A stretch of DNA of 64,000 bases from Pelagimonas sp050633425 (GTDB taxonomy: Bacteria > Pseudomonadota > Alphaproteobacteria > Rhodobacterales > Rhodobacteraceae): NCBI RefSeq assembly GCF_050633425.1, contig NZ_JBOEGM010000012.1, positions 124,001 to 188,000 of the forward strand. The letters are read 5' to 3'. Shown here piece by piece: positions 32,219 through 41,033 of this stretch (within the stretch, counting starts at the first letter, position 1; each line of letters opens with the position of its first letter). The notes under the pieces are model-generated. The model worked only from the letters and a program-made list of their open reading frames with translations. It was not told where the DNA came from and did no database searches. Made by a program: the position numbers and the translations under genes.

Positions 32219-33250
32219 ATGGCGGCCCGCGACATTTCTTTTGCAAGCTTCAACCTGTACAATCTGCACCTGCCCGGAGAGCCAATTTATAGCGGCGCTG
32301 GCTGGAGCGACGAAGTCTATCGCCGAAAATTACAATGGTCTGGATCAACCTTGGCGCGGCTCGATGCCGATGTCTGCGGGTTTCAGGAACTCTGGGCCAA
32401 ACAGGCCCTCCTTGACGTGCTGGACACCGCCGACTTGCAAGACAGTCACATGGCGCTGGTACCACCGGATCACAACGACAAACGCATCGTTTGCGCCGCG
32501 ACCGTCCGGCGAGATATTCTGGTCGGTGAGCCGGAATGGATCACAGATTTCCCCGATGAATGCGTGTTACAGAGCGATGGTGATGATCCGCAAACGCCTG
32601 ATATTGCGGTAAACCTTAACGGATTCTCGCGCCCGGTTTTGCATTTCACCGTGCAACCCCGTGATGATGTTCCCTTAATTCATGTGTTTGTCTGTCATTT
32701 CAAATCGCGCCGCCCGACACAGGTCTGGCGTAACGCGTGGTATGATCGCGATATACATGGTCCGCATGCTACGGCACTTGGCTATACGCTTTCGACGATT
32801 CGTCGATCTGCCGAAGCCGCTGCGTTGCGCGTTTTGATCACCCAGAAAGCCGAAGGTCCAAAGACACCAATTGTCGTGATCGGCGACATGAATGACGGCA
32901 AAAACAGCAACACATTGAACATCTTAACAGAGCAACCGACCTATCTGTCGCCCCTGTCTGTCGGCGGCGGGGACCGGGCGCTTTATACGGCGCAAACTTT
33001 GCAGGAATACAGATCCACCAAGGATGTCTATTACACCCATGTCTACAAGTCCCAGCGTGAAAGCCTGGACCACATCTTGTTCAGCGAAGAGTTCTACGAC
33101 CATTCCAGTGATCGGTTGTGGGCGTTCGATGAAATGTTGGTGGCGAATGATCATCTGAACTACGACGATCACAAAACCACCGGCACCGGCGATCACGGGG
33201 TTATCCGGGCTGAGTTTCGTTGGAAACCTCTTCAGACGGCTGGCGCTTGA
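32219..33250 (+). CDS. Endonuclease/exonuclease/phosphatase family protein
   Basis: A protein of 343 residues from ATG 32219, with GGGAGGGG just upstream. The EEP fold is marked by ISFASFNLYNLHL at the start, DVCGFQELW (metal-binding glutamate near 60), VIGDMNDGKNSNT (near 222), SLDHILFSEEF and the final TGDHGVIRAEF with the catalytic Asp-His. No signal peptide, so it is cytoplasmic. Members include nucleases and phosphodiesterases; the substrate cannot be told from the sequence. It has its own 95-base upstream gap and is probably monocistronic. Confidence 0.84.
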   Translation: MAARDISFASFNLYNLHLPGEPIYSGAGWSDEVYRRKLQWSGSTLARLDADVCGFQELWAKQALLDVLDTADLQDSHMALVPPDHNDKRIVCAATVRRDILVGEPEWITDFPDECVLQSDGDDPQTPDIAVNLNGFSRPVLHFTVQPRDDVPLIHVFVCHFKSRRPTQVWRNAWYDRDIHGPHATALGYTLSTIRRSAEAAALRVLITQKAEGPKTPIVVIGDMNDGKNSNTLNILTEQPTYLSPLSVGGGDRALYTAQTLQEYRSTKDVYYTHVYKSQRESLDHILFSEEFYDHSSDRLWAFDEMLVANDHLNYDDHKTTGTGDHGVIRAEFRWKPLQTAGA

Positions 33251-33273
33251 TCGCCTGACTTTGATCGCCTGAA

Positions 33274-33293
33274 TGGGATGGCGGGTGGGGCGA
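33274..33293. repeat. 20-bp dispersed repeat, copy 1
   Basis: TGGGATGGCGGGTGGGGCGA, identical to 40979-40998. It is followed by a short GC-rich inverted sequence (GAGGT at 33292-33296 with ACCTC at 33315-33319). It lies in the gap after the EEP gene. Confidence 0.85.
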
Positions 33294-33429
33294 GGTTGGG
33301 GCGAGCTTGCCTCGACCTCAACAAGCGTCCCCGTCGTCCTCACCATTCCGTGACCCCCAAAGGCAATTCTGCGTGTTAACATCCATGTCGGCGCGTGCCG
33401 CCAGACCCGCGACATTCTCGGAGATTCTC

Positions 33430-34332
33430 ATGACGACGACCCCGACACACCGCAAACAAGCCAAAGACTTCGATCAGCGCATTCTGGAAATATTCGACGG
33501 ATATGTGCATGGCAAAATCACCAAACGAGACTTCATAACCCAGGCCGGTAAATATGCGGCCGTTGGCGTGACAGGCGCAATGCTCTTGGAACAGCTGCAA
33601 CCCAATTATGCTTGGGCCCAGCAGGTCGCTCCTGATGATCCTGAGATTGTGACAGAGGTTACCGAGTACCCAAGCCCGAACGGTCACGGCACGATGCGCG
33701 GCCTGATGGCGCGCCCCGCAAATGCCAGCGGAAAACTCCCTGCGGTGCTTGTTGTCCATGAAAACCGCGGCTTAAACCCTTATATCGAAGACGTTGTGCG
33801 CCGCACGGCCAAGGCCGGGTATCTCGCCTTTGGCCCCGACGGGTTGACCCCTTTGGGTGGCTATCCCGGCACCGATGAAGAAGGCCGCACCATGCAACGC
33901 GAACTGGACCGCGCCAAGTTGATGGAAGATTTCTTTGCCGCCTTTGAATTTTTGCGCGACCACCCCGACAGCACAGGCAAAACCGGTGCCGTCGGATTTT
34001 GTTATGGCGGTGGAGTCTGTAATGCTTTGGCCGTCGCCTATCCCGACCTCGCGGCATCGGTCCCGTTTTACGGTCGACAACCTTCGGCAAGCGACGTGCC
34101 TGCGATCAAAGCACCGTTGATGATTCATTATGCCGGGCTTGATAACCGGATCAACGAAGGCTGGGATGCCTATTCCGATGCGTTGAAAGAGCATCAAAAA
34201 CAGTTCAGCGTGCACTTTTACCCAGACGTCAATCATGGCTTCCATAATGACACCACCCCGCGCTACGACGAAGCCGCCGCTGCTTTGGCCTGGACGCGGA
34301 CGTTAAACTTTTTCGAGGCCAATCTGACCTAA
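33430..34332 (+). CDS. Dienelactone hydrolase family protein
   Basis: A protein of about 300 residues from ATG 33430 (an ATG 15 codons upstream is an alternative). An N-terminal helix and hydrophobic segment (AAVGVTGAMLLEQL) look like an export or membrane-anchor signal but lack a twin arginine. The alpha/beta-hydrolase domain has PAVLVVHENRGLNPYIEDVVR, the nucleophile elbow VGFCYGGGVCNA (cysteine nucleophile), the catalytic Asp in IHYAGLDNRIN and the His in VNHGFHND. It belongs to the YghX-like dienelactone hydrolases; the physiological ester is unknown. A bidirectional terminator follows. Confidence 0.86.
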   Translation: MTTTPTHRKQAKDFDQRILEIFDGYVHGKITKRDFITQAGKYAAVGVTGAMLLEQLQPNYAWAQQVAPDDPEIVTEVTEYPSPNGHGTMRGLMARPANASGKLPAVLVVHENRGLNPYIEDVVRRTAKAGYLAFGPDGLTPLGGYPGTDEEGRTMQRELDRAKLMEDFFAAFEFLRDHPDSTGKTGAVGFCYGGGVCNALAVAYPDLAASVPFYGRQPSASDVPAIKAPLMIHYAGLDNRINEGWDAYSDALKEHQKQFSVHFYPDVNHGFHNDTTPRYDEAAAALAWTRTLNFFEANLT

Positions 34333-34345
34333 ACCGAGCAAATAA

Positions 34346-34369
34346 AAAGGGCCGCAAACGCGACCCTTT
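34346..34369. terminator. Bidirectional intrinsic terminator
   Basis: AAAGGG (34346-34351) pairs with CCCTTT (34364-34369), with CGC/GCG inside the stem; T-rich on the plus side, A-rich before it. It separates the convergent dienelactone hydrolase and HU genes. Confidence 0.83.
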
Positions 34370-34391
34370 CTTTGTTCCTATGGAACCAGAC

Positions 34392-34682
34392 TTAGGCGTT
34401 AACGCTGTCTTTCAACGCTTTGGCAATGGTCATTTTGACCTGCTTGTCTGCTTCTTTCTTGAACTGTTCGCCGGTAGCGGGGTTGCGCACCATACGCTCG
34501 GGGCGCTCGCGGCAATAGATTTTGCCAACGCCCGGAAGGGTCACTGCGCCACCGCCTGCAACTTCGGAGGTGATGATGTCGACAACAGCATCCAAGGCCA
34601 CACCAGCGGTCTTTTTATCTGCGTCCATTTTTTCAGCCAGTGCAGCAACCAGCTGAGTCTTTGTCATGGGTTTATTCGCCAT
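34392..34682 (-). CDS. hupB: HU family DNA-binding protein
   Basis: A histone-like protein of 96 residues from ATG 34682, with GGAG nine bases before it. It begins MANKPMTKTQLVAALAEKM; the dimerisation core is AGVALDAVVDIITSEVAGG, and the DNA-binding arm region is GGAVTLPGVGKIYCRERPERMVRNPATGE with NPATGE at the arm. It bends and compacts DNA. There is one HU cysteine (YCRE), an unusual residue in the arm base. The gene is monocistronic. Confidence 0.92.
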   Translation of the reverse strand: MANKPMTKTQLVAALAEKMDADKKTAGVALDAVVDIITSEVAGGGAVTLPGVGKIYCRERPERMVRNPATGEQFKKEADKQVKMTIAKALKDSVNA

Positions 34683-34814
34683 TTGAATGGTCTCCTTCAC
34701 TGCCCAACTCTTTGGGCCCCTGAGCCGGGAATAAACAGGATGTAGCTGGAAAACACAACAATTGGCGTGCAGAAATCCTTTAAAACATGGCGCATCGGCG
34801 CAATTTCCTTGGCG

Positions 34815-36299
34815 TCAAAGGAACGCCGTCTCCTCAAAACTACGCAACTTCCGGCTGTGGATACGCTCAAGTGGCATCTCGCGCAGTTTTTCCATTGCGC
34901 GAATCCCTATCATCAAGTGCCGCGCGACCTGCGTTTTATAGAAATCTGACGCCATTCCGGGCAATTTCAGCTCCCCGTGCAGCGGTTTATCCGACACACA
35001 CAGCAATGTGCCATAGGGCACACGGAATCGAAAACCGTTGGCGGCAATTGTGGCGCTCTCCATATCAAGTGCAATCGCGCGCGACTGCGACAGGCGCTGA
35101 ACCGGGCCGCTTTGTTCTCGCAATTCCCAATTTCGGTTGTCGACGGTGGCCACGGTGCCCGTCCGCATCACCCGTTTAAGATCGTAACCTTCAAGCTGGG
35201 TTTCCTGCGCCACGGCTTGCTCCAAAGCGATCTGGATTTCCGCCAGAGCAGGGATCGGCACCCAGACCGGAAGATCGTCATCCAGAACCTTGTCTTCACG
35301 CAAATAGGCATGGGCCAGAACAAAATCCCCAAGGCTTTGAGAATTTCGCAACCCGGCGCAGTGCCCAACCATCAACCAAGCATGTGGACGCAAAACGGCG
35401 ATGTGATCGGTCGCGGTTTTCGCATTCGAAGGCCCAACTCCGATATTCACCAGAGTGATCCCTGCCCCACCGTCCCGTTTCAAGTGATACGTCGGCATTT
35501 GCGGCATACGAGGGGCGTCGGGCAATTGGCCATCTGCCGTTGTGATTTCAGCATTCCCAGTGCTGACAAAACTGGTGTAACCGCTCTTTGGGTCGGCCAA
35601 TTGCTCACGCGCATAGGCTTCGAACTCCGAGACATAGAACTGGTAGTTGGTGAACAACACATGGTTCTGAAAATGCTCGGGGTCGGTCGCGGTGTAATGT
35701 GCAAGACGCGCCAGCGAGTAATCCACCCTTTGTGCGGTGAACGGCGCGAGCGGCGCAGGCTCACCCGGCGCGGCATCGGCAACCCCATTGACGATGTCGT
35801 CATTGGTGGTTTCAAGATCGGGTACGTCAAAGACATCACGCAAAACAAAGGCCCCTGCCCCTTCTTGCGGCACAGTGGTGTCAGGGAAATTCGCCACGGC
35901 AAAATGCACGGGCATTGGCGTATCAGACACCCCAACCCGCACTTTGACCCCGTGATTGTGAAACAGCAGGCCAATTTGCTGTTCAAGGTAATGACGGAAC
36001 ATTTTCGGCCGCGTCACCGTCGCCGCATAACACCCCGGCGCGGTCACATGACCAAAACTTAGCCGGCTATCGACCTTGGCAAAGCTGGTCGTGGTAATAC
36101 TAATCTCAGGATAATAGGCACGATAGCGCACACCGGGATGCCCTTGGGCCATGGCAGACATAAAATGATCGCGCAAAAACACAGAGGCCGCTTCGTACAA
36201 CTCAACCAGCCGATCAACGGCGGCACTCGGATCTTCGAAGGTTTCGGCCATTGGGACCAAAGGTGACACGATCTGTAATTCTGCGGCTTTATCCTGCAT
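34815..36299 (-). CDS. amn: AMP nucleosidase
   Basis: A protein of 494 residues from ATG 36299 (MQDKAAELQIVSPL). It cleaves AMP to adenine and ribose 5-phosphate in purine salvage. The N-terminal AMN regulatory domain (to about 170) includes YYPEISITTTSFAKVDSRLSFG. The C-terminal nucleoside phosphorylase-type domain has LVNIGVGPSNAKTATDHIAVLRP, MVGHCAGLRNSQSLGDFVLA and IALDMESATIAANG with the purine-site glutamate. Length matches AMP nucleosidase rather than MTA nucleosidase. It stands alone with a 280-base upstream gap shared with the divergent gene at 36580. Confidence 0.92.
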   Translation of the reverse strand: MQDKAAELQIVSPLVPMAETFEDPSAAVDRLVELYEAASVFLRDHFMSAMAQGHPGVRYRAYYPEISITTTSFAKVDSRLSFGHVTAPGCYAATVTRPKMFRHYLEQQIGLLFHNHGVKVRVGVSDTPMPVHFAVANFPDTTVPQEGAGAFVLRDVFDVPDLETTNDDIVNGVADAAPGEPAPLAPFTAQRVDYSLARLAHYTATDPEHFQNHVLFTNYQFYVSEFEAYAREQLADPKSGYTSFVSTGNAEITTADGQLPDAPRMPQMPTYHLKRDGGAGITLVNIGVGPSNAKTATDHIAVLRPHAWLMVGHCAGLRNSQSLGDFVLAHAYLREDKVLDDDLPVWVPIPALAEIQIALEQAVAQETQLEGYDLKRVMRTGTVATVDNRNWELREQSGPVQRLSQSRAIALDMESATIAANGFRFRVPYGTLLCVSDKPLHGELKLPGMASDFYKTQVARHLMIGIRAMEKLREMPLERIHSRKLRSFEETAFL

Positions 36300-36579
36300 T
36301 GTTTTTCCTTTTGTTTTTATGGCGCGGGGCGGGTGGCTGGCGGATCTTGCGGGCACACAAGCCCAAGATCAAAATGCAGCGGCCGTTCCGCTTTAATTGA
36401 GTGAACCTGACAGGTTGTCGCGGTGGGATCAAGCCTATCTGAGCCATCAGAACATGAAGGTTTGACAACAAAAAATACAAACATCACAGTCTGTTCATGC
36501 AAAATTCAATCCCAAGGGAAAAGCGATCTCCTGCTTTGGCGACGCACAAACACCCCTCGCTCTGGTCAAGGGCTTTAAT

Positions 36580-37068
36580 TTGATCACATATCGCCTTGGC
36601 ATTTTAGCTCTGATCTCAATCTGCCTGCTTGCTTTTGAAGCAGCTGCTAACACACGCGCATCTCGGTTCGACGCGTTTGGAGATTGGTCATTCTTTGACG
36701 ATGGCAGCCAATGTTGGATCGCGACCAATCGCCGGACGAAAAACGGCCTTGAGTTCTTTCTAACACTAGATTCCGCGGGAGAAATGGCCATACCTGTGGA
36801 TGGCCCCAAGCGTCTTGAATTTGTGAAAGACCGAGATCAAATCATGCGCATGGCCGGAACCGATGTTGCCTTCAAAGCCGAGGGGAGCTGGGCCAGGCCA
36901 AAGGCGCGCAATCGTGCCACCTTGCTCCGGAAATTGCTCCAGACAGACCAAGTTGCCCCCACGGCTCATTTGCGACATGGCGGGGCACGTTGGAACAAAA
37001 GAGTTACTTTTCGAACTTGGGGCCGGGCCCAAGCCTATGCCGCACTCAAAGAAGGATTCCAGAAATGA
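36580..37068 (+). CDS. Exported hypothetical protein (IalB-like)
   Basis: A protein of 162 residues. The only sensible start is TTG 36580, supported by AAGGG seven bases upstream and by a signal peptide (LGILALISICLLAFEAAAN). The mature start FDAFGDWSFFDDGSQCWIAT resembles invasion-associated locus B-type proteins, with one cysteine in the expected place. The C-terminal part with a basic RPKARNRATLL is not familiar. The stop overlaps the start of the aldolase gene (ATGA), so the two are translated together. Confidence 0.62.
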   Translation: MITYRLGILALISICLLAFEAAANTRASRFDAFGDWSFFDDGSQCWIATNRRTKNGLEFFLTLDSAGEMAIPVDGPKRLEFVKDRDQIMRMAGTDVAFKAEGSWARPKARNRATLLRKLLQTDQVAPTAHLRHGGARWNKRVTFRTWGRAQAYAALKEGFQK

Positions 37069-37814
37069 ACGCACCCAAAGCAAACATCGAACATTGGTCT
37101 GAACGGGTTGATATGGCTGCGGCTTTTCGTTGGACCGAGCGGCTCAACATGCACGAAGGCGTCGCCAATCACTTCAGCCTCGCCATCAATGAAGAGGGTA
37201 CGCGGTTCTTGATGAACCCCAACCAGATGCATTTTGCCCGCATTCGTGCCTCGGATCTCATTGTGGTCGATGCCAATGATCCTGAAACGCTTCAGGGGCC
37301 AAATGCGCCGGATCCAACGGCCTGGGGCTTGCATGGTGGCATCCACCGTCATTGCCCACATGCCCGTTGCGCGATGCATGTTCATTCGATCCATGCGACG
37401 GTTTTGGCCTGTCTCAAAGACAAGCGCCTGCCTCCGATTGATCAAAACCGTGCGACCTTCTTTAATCGCGTGGTGATAGATGAGCATTACGGTGGCTTGG
37501 CGTTCGAAGAAGAAGGCGAACGCTGTGCCTCTTTGCTGACGGACCCCAAGCAAAAGGTCATGATCATGGGCAATCACGGTGTCATGGTGATCGGCGACAC
37601 CGTGGCCGACACCTTTAACAGGCTCTTTTATTTCGAACGCTCTGCCGAAACCTATATCCGAGCCCTCCAAACCGGGAGGGAGCTTGATGTTCTAAGCGAT
37701 GAAATCGCTGAGAAAACCGCCCAAGAGCTTGAGGAATATCCTGAGCAAGACATCCGACATCTGGCCGAACTCAAGGCGATTTTGGACGATGAAGGAAGCA
37801 CGTACGCCACTTAA
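37065..37814 (+). CDS. Class II aldolase/adducin family protein
   Basis: A protein of 249 residues from ATG 37065. The zinc-binding signature of class II aldolases is seen: GIHRHCPHARCAMHVHS (HxH near 108) and the later GNHGVMVIG histidine (near 172). A metal-dependent aldolase or decarboxylase role on a phosphorylated or free sugar acid is possible, and adducin-like members without aldolase activity are known. The start overlaps the upstream exported protein; the stop overlaps the convergent transglycosylase stop by 4 bases. Confidence 0.87.
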   Translation: MNAPKANIEHWSERVDMAAAFRWTERLNMHEGVANHFSLAINEEGTRFLMNPNQMHFARIRASDLIVVDANDPETLQGPNAPDPTAWGLHGGIHRHCPHARCAMHVHSIHATVLACLKDKRLPPIDQNRATFFNRVVIDEHYGGLAFEEEGERCASLLTDPKQKVMIMGNHGVMVIGDTVADTFNRLFYFERSAETYIRALQTGRELDVLSDEIAEKTAQELEEYPEQDIRHLAELKAILDDEGSTYAT

Positions 37815-38296
37815 CCGGGGCGCAAACCTGTTTCCACCAACAAGCCTTTGCGCTTGGCCTCGTAATAATAGCCCTTGGCATACCACATGATGGCGGCGTC
37901 GGGGTCGCCATCAGCCACCAAATAGGCCCCCTTGAGGTATTTCAGCGCGAATTCCAAATTCGCTTCGGCATCCAGCAAGCCCTCCGCCGTGCCTTGATAC
38001 CCCATGGTGCGTGCGGTTTGCGGAAGGATTTGAAACAACCCGTAATACGGCCCGTTGCGCGCCCATGGCCGATGCGTGCTTTCGCGGATTGCCAAGCGGT
38101 GGACCAAGCTGCGCGGCAACTCATAGTGATCCGCCCACCTGTTGATTTGCGCGCGAAGTTCCGGTGTTTCATTGGGATACAAAGGTGGGTCAAACGGTTT
38201 TGAAACAGACACGGAGGCCGCAGGTTGATCCTGCGACCGAGCAGAGGAACAGCCCGCCAAAGCAAAGGCCCCAAGAATGAAAAAACGGCGATCCAT
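37811..38296 (-). CDS. Lytic transglycosylase-domain lipoprotein
   Basis: A protein of 161 residues from ATG 38296. A lipoprotein signal (FFILGAFALAGCSS) puts Cys near 16 as the lipidated residue. The SLT/lysozyme-like domain has the catalytic glutamate in AIRESTHRPWARNGPYYGLFQI, then LPQTARTMGYQG and AEANLEFALKYLKGAY. It should cleave glycan strands of peptidoglycan in the periplasm. It is compact relative to Slt70-type enzymes and close to EmtA-like short forms. Confidence 0.86.
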   Translation of the reverse strand: MDRRFFILGAFALAGCSSARSQDQPAASVSVSKPFDPPLYPNETPELRAQINRWADHYELPRSLVHRLAIRESTHRPWARNGPYYGLFQILPQTARTMGYQGTAEGLLDAEANLEFALKYLKGAYLVADGDPDAAIMWYAKGYYYEAKRKGLLVETGLRPG

Positions 38297-38386
38297 GCGC
38301 CCATCAATAGGCCATGTCTCGCCGCAGATCATCCAGCGGATTTTGGCTCAGCCAATCCCCGCCGAAGTATGGCTTTCAATGCGCAT

Positions 38387-39430
38387 TTATGCAGCGTCGA
38401 AATCCAGAACCAGTTTTTCCGTTGTTGGCCGTGCCTGACAGGCGAGGGTAAAGCCTGCCTCCATTTCCCAGGGCTCCAGCGAATAGTTGGTCGCCATTTC
38501 CGCAGCCCCTTCGACCACCTTGCAGCGACAGGTACAGCACATGCCGCCTTTGCAGGAAAACGGAAGTTCGAGCCCTTGGCGGGCTGCTGCGGCGACAACA
38601 TCGTCATCGCCGACCTCAACCTGAAACGCACGGCGGGTGCCATCCAGCACCACCTCGACGGTCACACCAGCTTGGGCCGCAGCCGTCGCAGCAGCCGAGC
38701 GTTCCGGGCGGGGGCCGTCTTCGGTGTAGAAAAGTTCAAAATGCACTTTGTCTTGGGGGACAGTGCCATTCAAAGCGGCTGTTACGTCTTCGATCATCCC
38801 GCCCGGACCACACAGGAAGACACCCTCGGCTCCCGCCAAATCAACCGCGCCAGCCTGTGCCAGCGCCGTGACCTTGCCGCCATCAATCCGACCATTGAGC
38901 AGCGCCACATCCTGCGGCTCCCGGCTTAGAACGTGAACCAGGGTGAACCGATCAAGATAGCGGTCCTTGAGGTCATCCAACGCCTCGCGGAACATGATCG
39001 TCCCGCTGTTACGGTTGCCATAGATAAGGGCAACCTCGGCCCCTTGGGCCAGAGCCTGCGCCGCAATCGATACCATTGGTGTGATGCCTGACCCGGATGC
39101 GATCAGAACGATCTTGCTCTCACCCTGATAGGTGAACCGCCCCTCGGGCTGCATGACCTGCAGGCTCTCGCCCGGCGTAAGCCTCTGGGCAAAGGTGGAA
39201 AACACCCCGCCATCGACTTGCTTGATCCCAACGGTCAACGGGTCACCCGGTGCCGAGGCGATCGAATAGCTGCGCCGGATATCCGCCCCGTCAATGTCCG
39301 CACGCAGGGTCAGGTATTGGCCCGGCGCAAACTTGAACGCCTCTTGGGCTGCCTCTGGAACGTCAAAAGTAAGCGCCACCGCGCCGTCACCCTCAGGGCG
39401 AATGGCGGAAATTTTCAGGTCATGAAACAT
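38387..39430 (-). CDS. paaE: Phenylacetyl-CoA epoxidase, reductase subunit PaaE
   Basis: A protein of 347 residues from ATG 39430 (MFHDLKISAIRPEG). FAD domain: RRSYSIASAPGD. NADPH domain: IASGSGITPM and GVFLCGPGGMIEDV. C-terminal plant-type 2Fe-2S domain: FSCKGGMCCTCRCKVVEG with the further cysteine in LACQA. It passes electrons from NADPH to the PaaA di-iron centre. It is the last gene of paaABCDE, 10 bases after paaD. The frame is open upstream over paaD, but the family N-terminus fixes the start. Confidence 0.93.
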   Translation of the reverse strand: MFHDLKISAIRPEGDGAVALTFDVPEAAQEAFKFAPGQYLTLRADIDGADIRRSYSIASAPGDPLTVGIKQVDGGVFSTFAQRLTPGESLQVMQPEGRFTYQGESKIVLIASGSGITPMVSIAAQALAQGAEVALIYGNRNSGTIMFREALDDLKDRYLDRFTLVHVLSREPQDVALLNGRIDGGKVTALAQAGAVDLAGAEGVFLCGPGGMIEDVTAALNGTVPQDKVHFELFYTEDGPRPERSAAATAAAQAGVTVEVVLDGTRRAFQVEVGDDDVVAAAARQGLELPFSCKGGMCCTCRCKVVEGAAEMATNYSLEPWEMEAGFTLACQARPTTEKLVLDFDAA

Positions 39431-39440
39431 GCATCTCTCC

Positions 39441-39926
39441 TCAGATACATTTGAAATAGTCGAAGGGTTCGGCGCAGGCTTTGCACTGGTAATGTGCTTT
39501 GCAGGCGGTCGATCCGAACTCGCTGATGCGGCTTGTATTGTCGCTGCCGCAGCGCGGGCATGTGACGTCGGGCGCAGCAAACATTGCAGCCTTGCCTTGG
39601 CCCGGTTCGGGGGGCGCGATGCCAAACTTGCGCAGCTTTTCCCGGCCTTCAGTGCTGATCCAATCGGTGGTCCAAGCCGGGGACAACACCCGTTCGATCC
39701 GCGCGTCAAACCCGGCATCGCGCAAGGCCGCCTCGATGGACAGCTCGATAGCAAGGGTTGCCGGGCAGCCTGAATAGGTTGGCGTGACTTGCGCCACGGC
39801 TACACCGTCCAACATTTGCACATCACGCAAAATGCCCAGATCGGCCACAGTCACACAGGGCACTTCCGGGTCCGGCACTGCGGCCGCGGCCTCCCAGGCC
39901 CGTTGTTTGGCACGTGCCACGGTCAC
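39441..39926 (-). CDS. paaD: Phenylacetate degradation protein PaaD
   Basis: A protein of 161 residues, GTG start at 39926 chosen because it overlaps the paaC stop as GTGA. The N-terminal MIP18/DUF59-type domain includes PDPEVPCVTVADLGILRDV and PTYSGCPATLAIE. The C-terminal zinc-ribbon-like part has TCPRCGSDNTSRISEFGSTACKAHYQC. It is thought to help assemble the iron centre of the epoxidase complex rather than catalyse directly. It lies between paaC and paaE. Confidence 0.92.
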   Translation of the reverse strand: MTVARAKQRAWEAAAAVPDPEVPCVTVADLGILRDVQMLDGVAVAQVTPTYSGCPATLAIELSIEAALRDAGFDARIERVLSPAWTTDWISTEGREKLRKFGIAPPEPGQGKAAMFAAPDVTCPRCGSDNTSRISEFGSTACKAHYQCKACAEPFDYFKCI

Positions 39927-40657
39927 CAAACTGCGCCCGGATGCGCCCGTGCCAAGACCTGCATTTCAGCCAACATATGGCCCAATGCCTCGCCGTGAAT
40001 CCCATCGCGCCCACCAGTTTGCGGATAGGACACTTGCGGTGTTTCAAGGCCAGCCTCGGCAAAGACACCTGCAACGGTTGCCTCCCAATCGGGCCTGATT
40101 GCTGCCCGGCTGGGCAAGGCATCCTGCCCCTCTGCCGCACCTTCTTCAAACAATTCGCCCGTATAACGATGCAATTCATCGACCGCATCACGCATCTTGG
40201 CCGCGCTTTCAGCCGTGCCATCCCCCAATCGGATCACCCATTCGCCAGCATGACGAATGTGATAAGCCATTTCCTTGACCGCCTTGCCAGCAACCCCGGC
40301 AATGACCTCATCGGAACTGGTCACAGCGGCCCGCCAATAGGGTTCCATAAACGCGGCAAAATAAAACTGGCGAAGCATGGTGACAGCGAAATCGCCATTT
40401 TCACGCTCAACCAACAGGCAATTGCGATACTCACGCTCGCCCCGCAAATAGGCCAATGCGTCTTCGCTCCTGCCTGCATTTTCCAACTTGCCCGCATGAT
40501 CATACAACACCCGCGCGGTCCCAATCAGATCAAGCGCCATGTTCGGCATTGCAAGATCTTCCTCAAGCATCGGCGCATGGCCACACCATTCTGACACCCG
40601 GTGCCCAAGCACAAGATGATCATCAGCCAGCTCTAAAACAGCATCAAACAAGGCCAT
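39923..40657 (-). CDS. paaC: Phenylacetyl-CoA epoxidase subunit PaaC
   Basis: A ferritin-like structural subunit of 244 residues that pairs with PaaA. It shows DAVLELADDHLVLGHRVSEWCGHAP, ALDLIGTARVLYDHAG and a helix with MLRQFYFAAFMEPYW. The di-iron ligands are degenerate, as in other PaaC proteins. ATG 40657 overlaps the paaB stop (TGATG); GTG 40660 is an alternative. The stop overlaps paaD. Confidence 0.92.
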   Translation of the reverse strand: MALFDAVLELADDHLVLGHRVSEWCGHAPMLEEDLAMPNMALDLIGTARVLYDHAGKLENAGRSEDALAYLRGEREYRNCLLVERENGDFAVTMLRQFYFAAFMEPYWRAAVTSSDEVIAGVAGKAVKEMAYHIRHAGEWVIRLGDGTAESAAKMRDAVDELHRYTGELFEEGAAEGQDALPSRAAIRPDWEATVAGVFAEAGLETPQVSYPQTGGRDGIHGEALGHMLAEMQVLARAHPGAVW

Positions 40658-40941
40658 CACATGTGCCCCACTTCGTCGGGGATGTCGTAGAAGGTCGGGT
40701 GGCGATAGATTTTGTCACCGGTTGGCTCAAAGTTTTCTTCCGCCTGATTTGGGTCGCTGGCCACAATCTGCGACGACCGCACCACCCAAATCGACGTGCC
40801 TTCGTTTCGGCGCGTATACACGTCACGGGCAGCATTCAGCGCCAAGACCTCATCCGCCGCATGGAGCGAGCCGACATGTTTATGGCTCAGCCCGTTGCGC
40901 GGCCGAATGAACACTTCCCAAAGCGGCGTTTCATTTGCCAT
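40657..40941 (-). CDS. paaB: Phenylacetyl-CoA epoxidase subunit PaaB
   Basis: A protein of 94 residues with the PaaB hallmarks WEVFIRPRNGLSHKHVGSLHA and DVYTRRNEGTSIWVVRSS. It bridges the PaaAC heterodimers in the epoxidase complex that converts phenylacetyl-CoA to its ring 1,2-epoxide. It lies 92 bases after paaA, a gap that holds a copy of a dispersed 20-bp repeat, and overlaps paaC. Confidence 0.94.
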   Translation of the reverse strand: MANETPLWEVFIRPRNGLSHKHVGSLHAADEVLALNAARDVYTRRNEGTSIWVVRSSQIVASDPNQAEENFEPTGDKIYRHPTFYDIPDEVGHM

Positions 40942-40978
40942 GGTCTCAATCCTCTTTCTAAATTCTATGTCGCGGCTG

Positions 40979-40998
40979 TGGGATGGCGGGTGGGGCGA
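40979..40998. repeat. 20-bp dispersed repeat, copy 2
   Basis: Identical to 33274-33293, here in the paaA-paaB gap. It is followed by a hairpin: GACGAGCC (40996-41003) with GGCT (41007-41010) and GCGTC (41014-41018). Confidence 0.85.
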
Positions 40999-41033
40999 CG
41001 AGCCAAAGGCTCAAGCGTCCACCCAGACATCAC

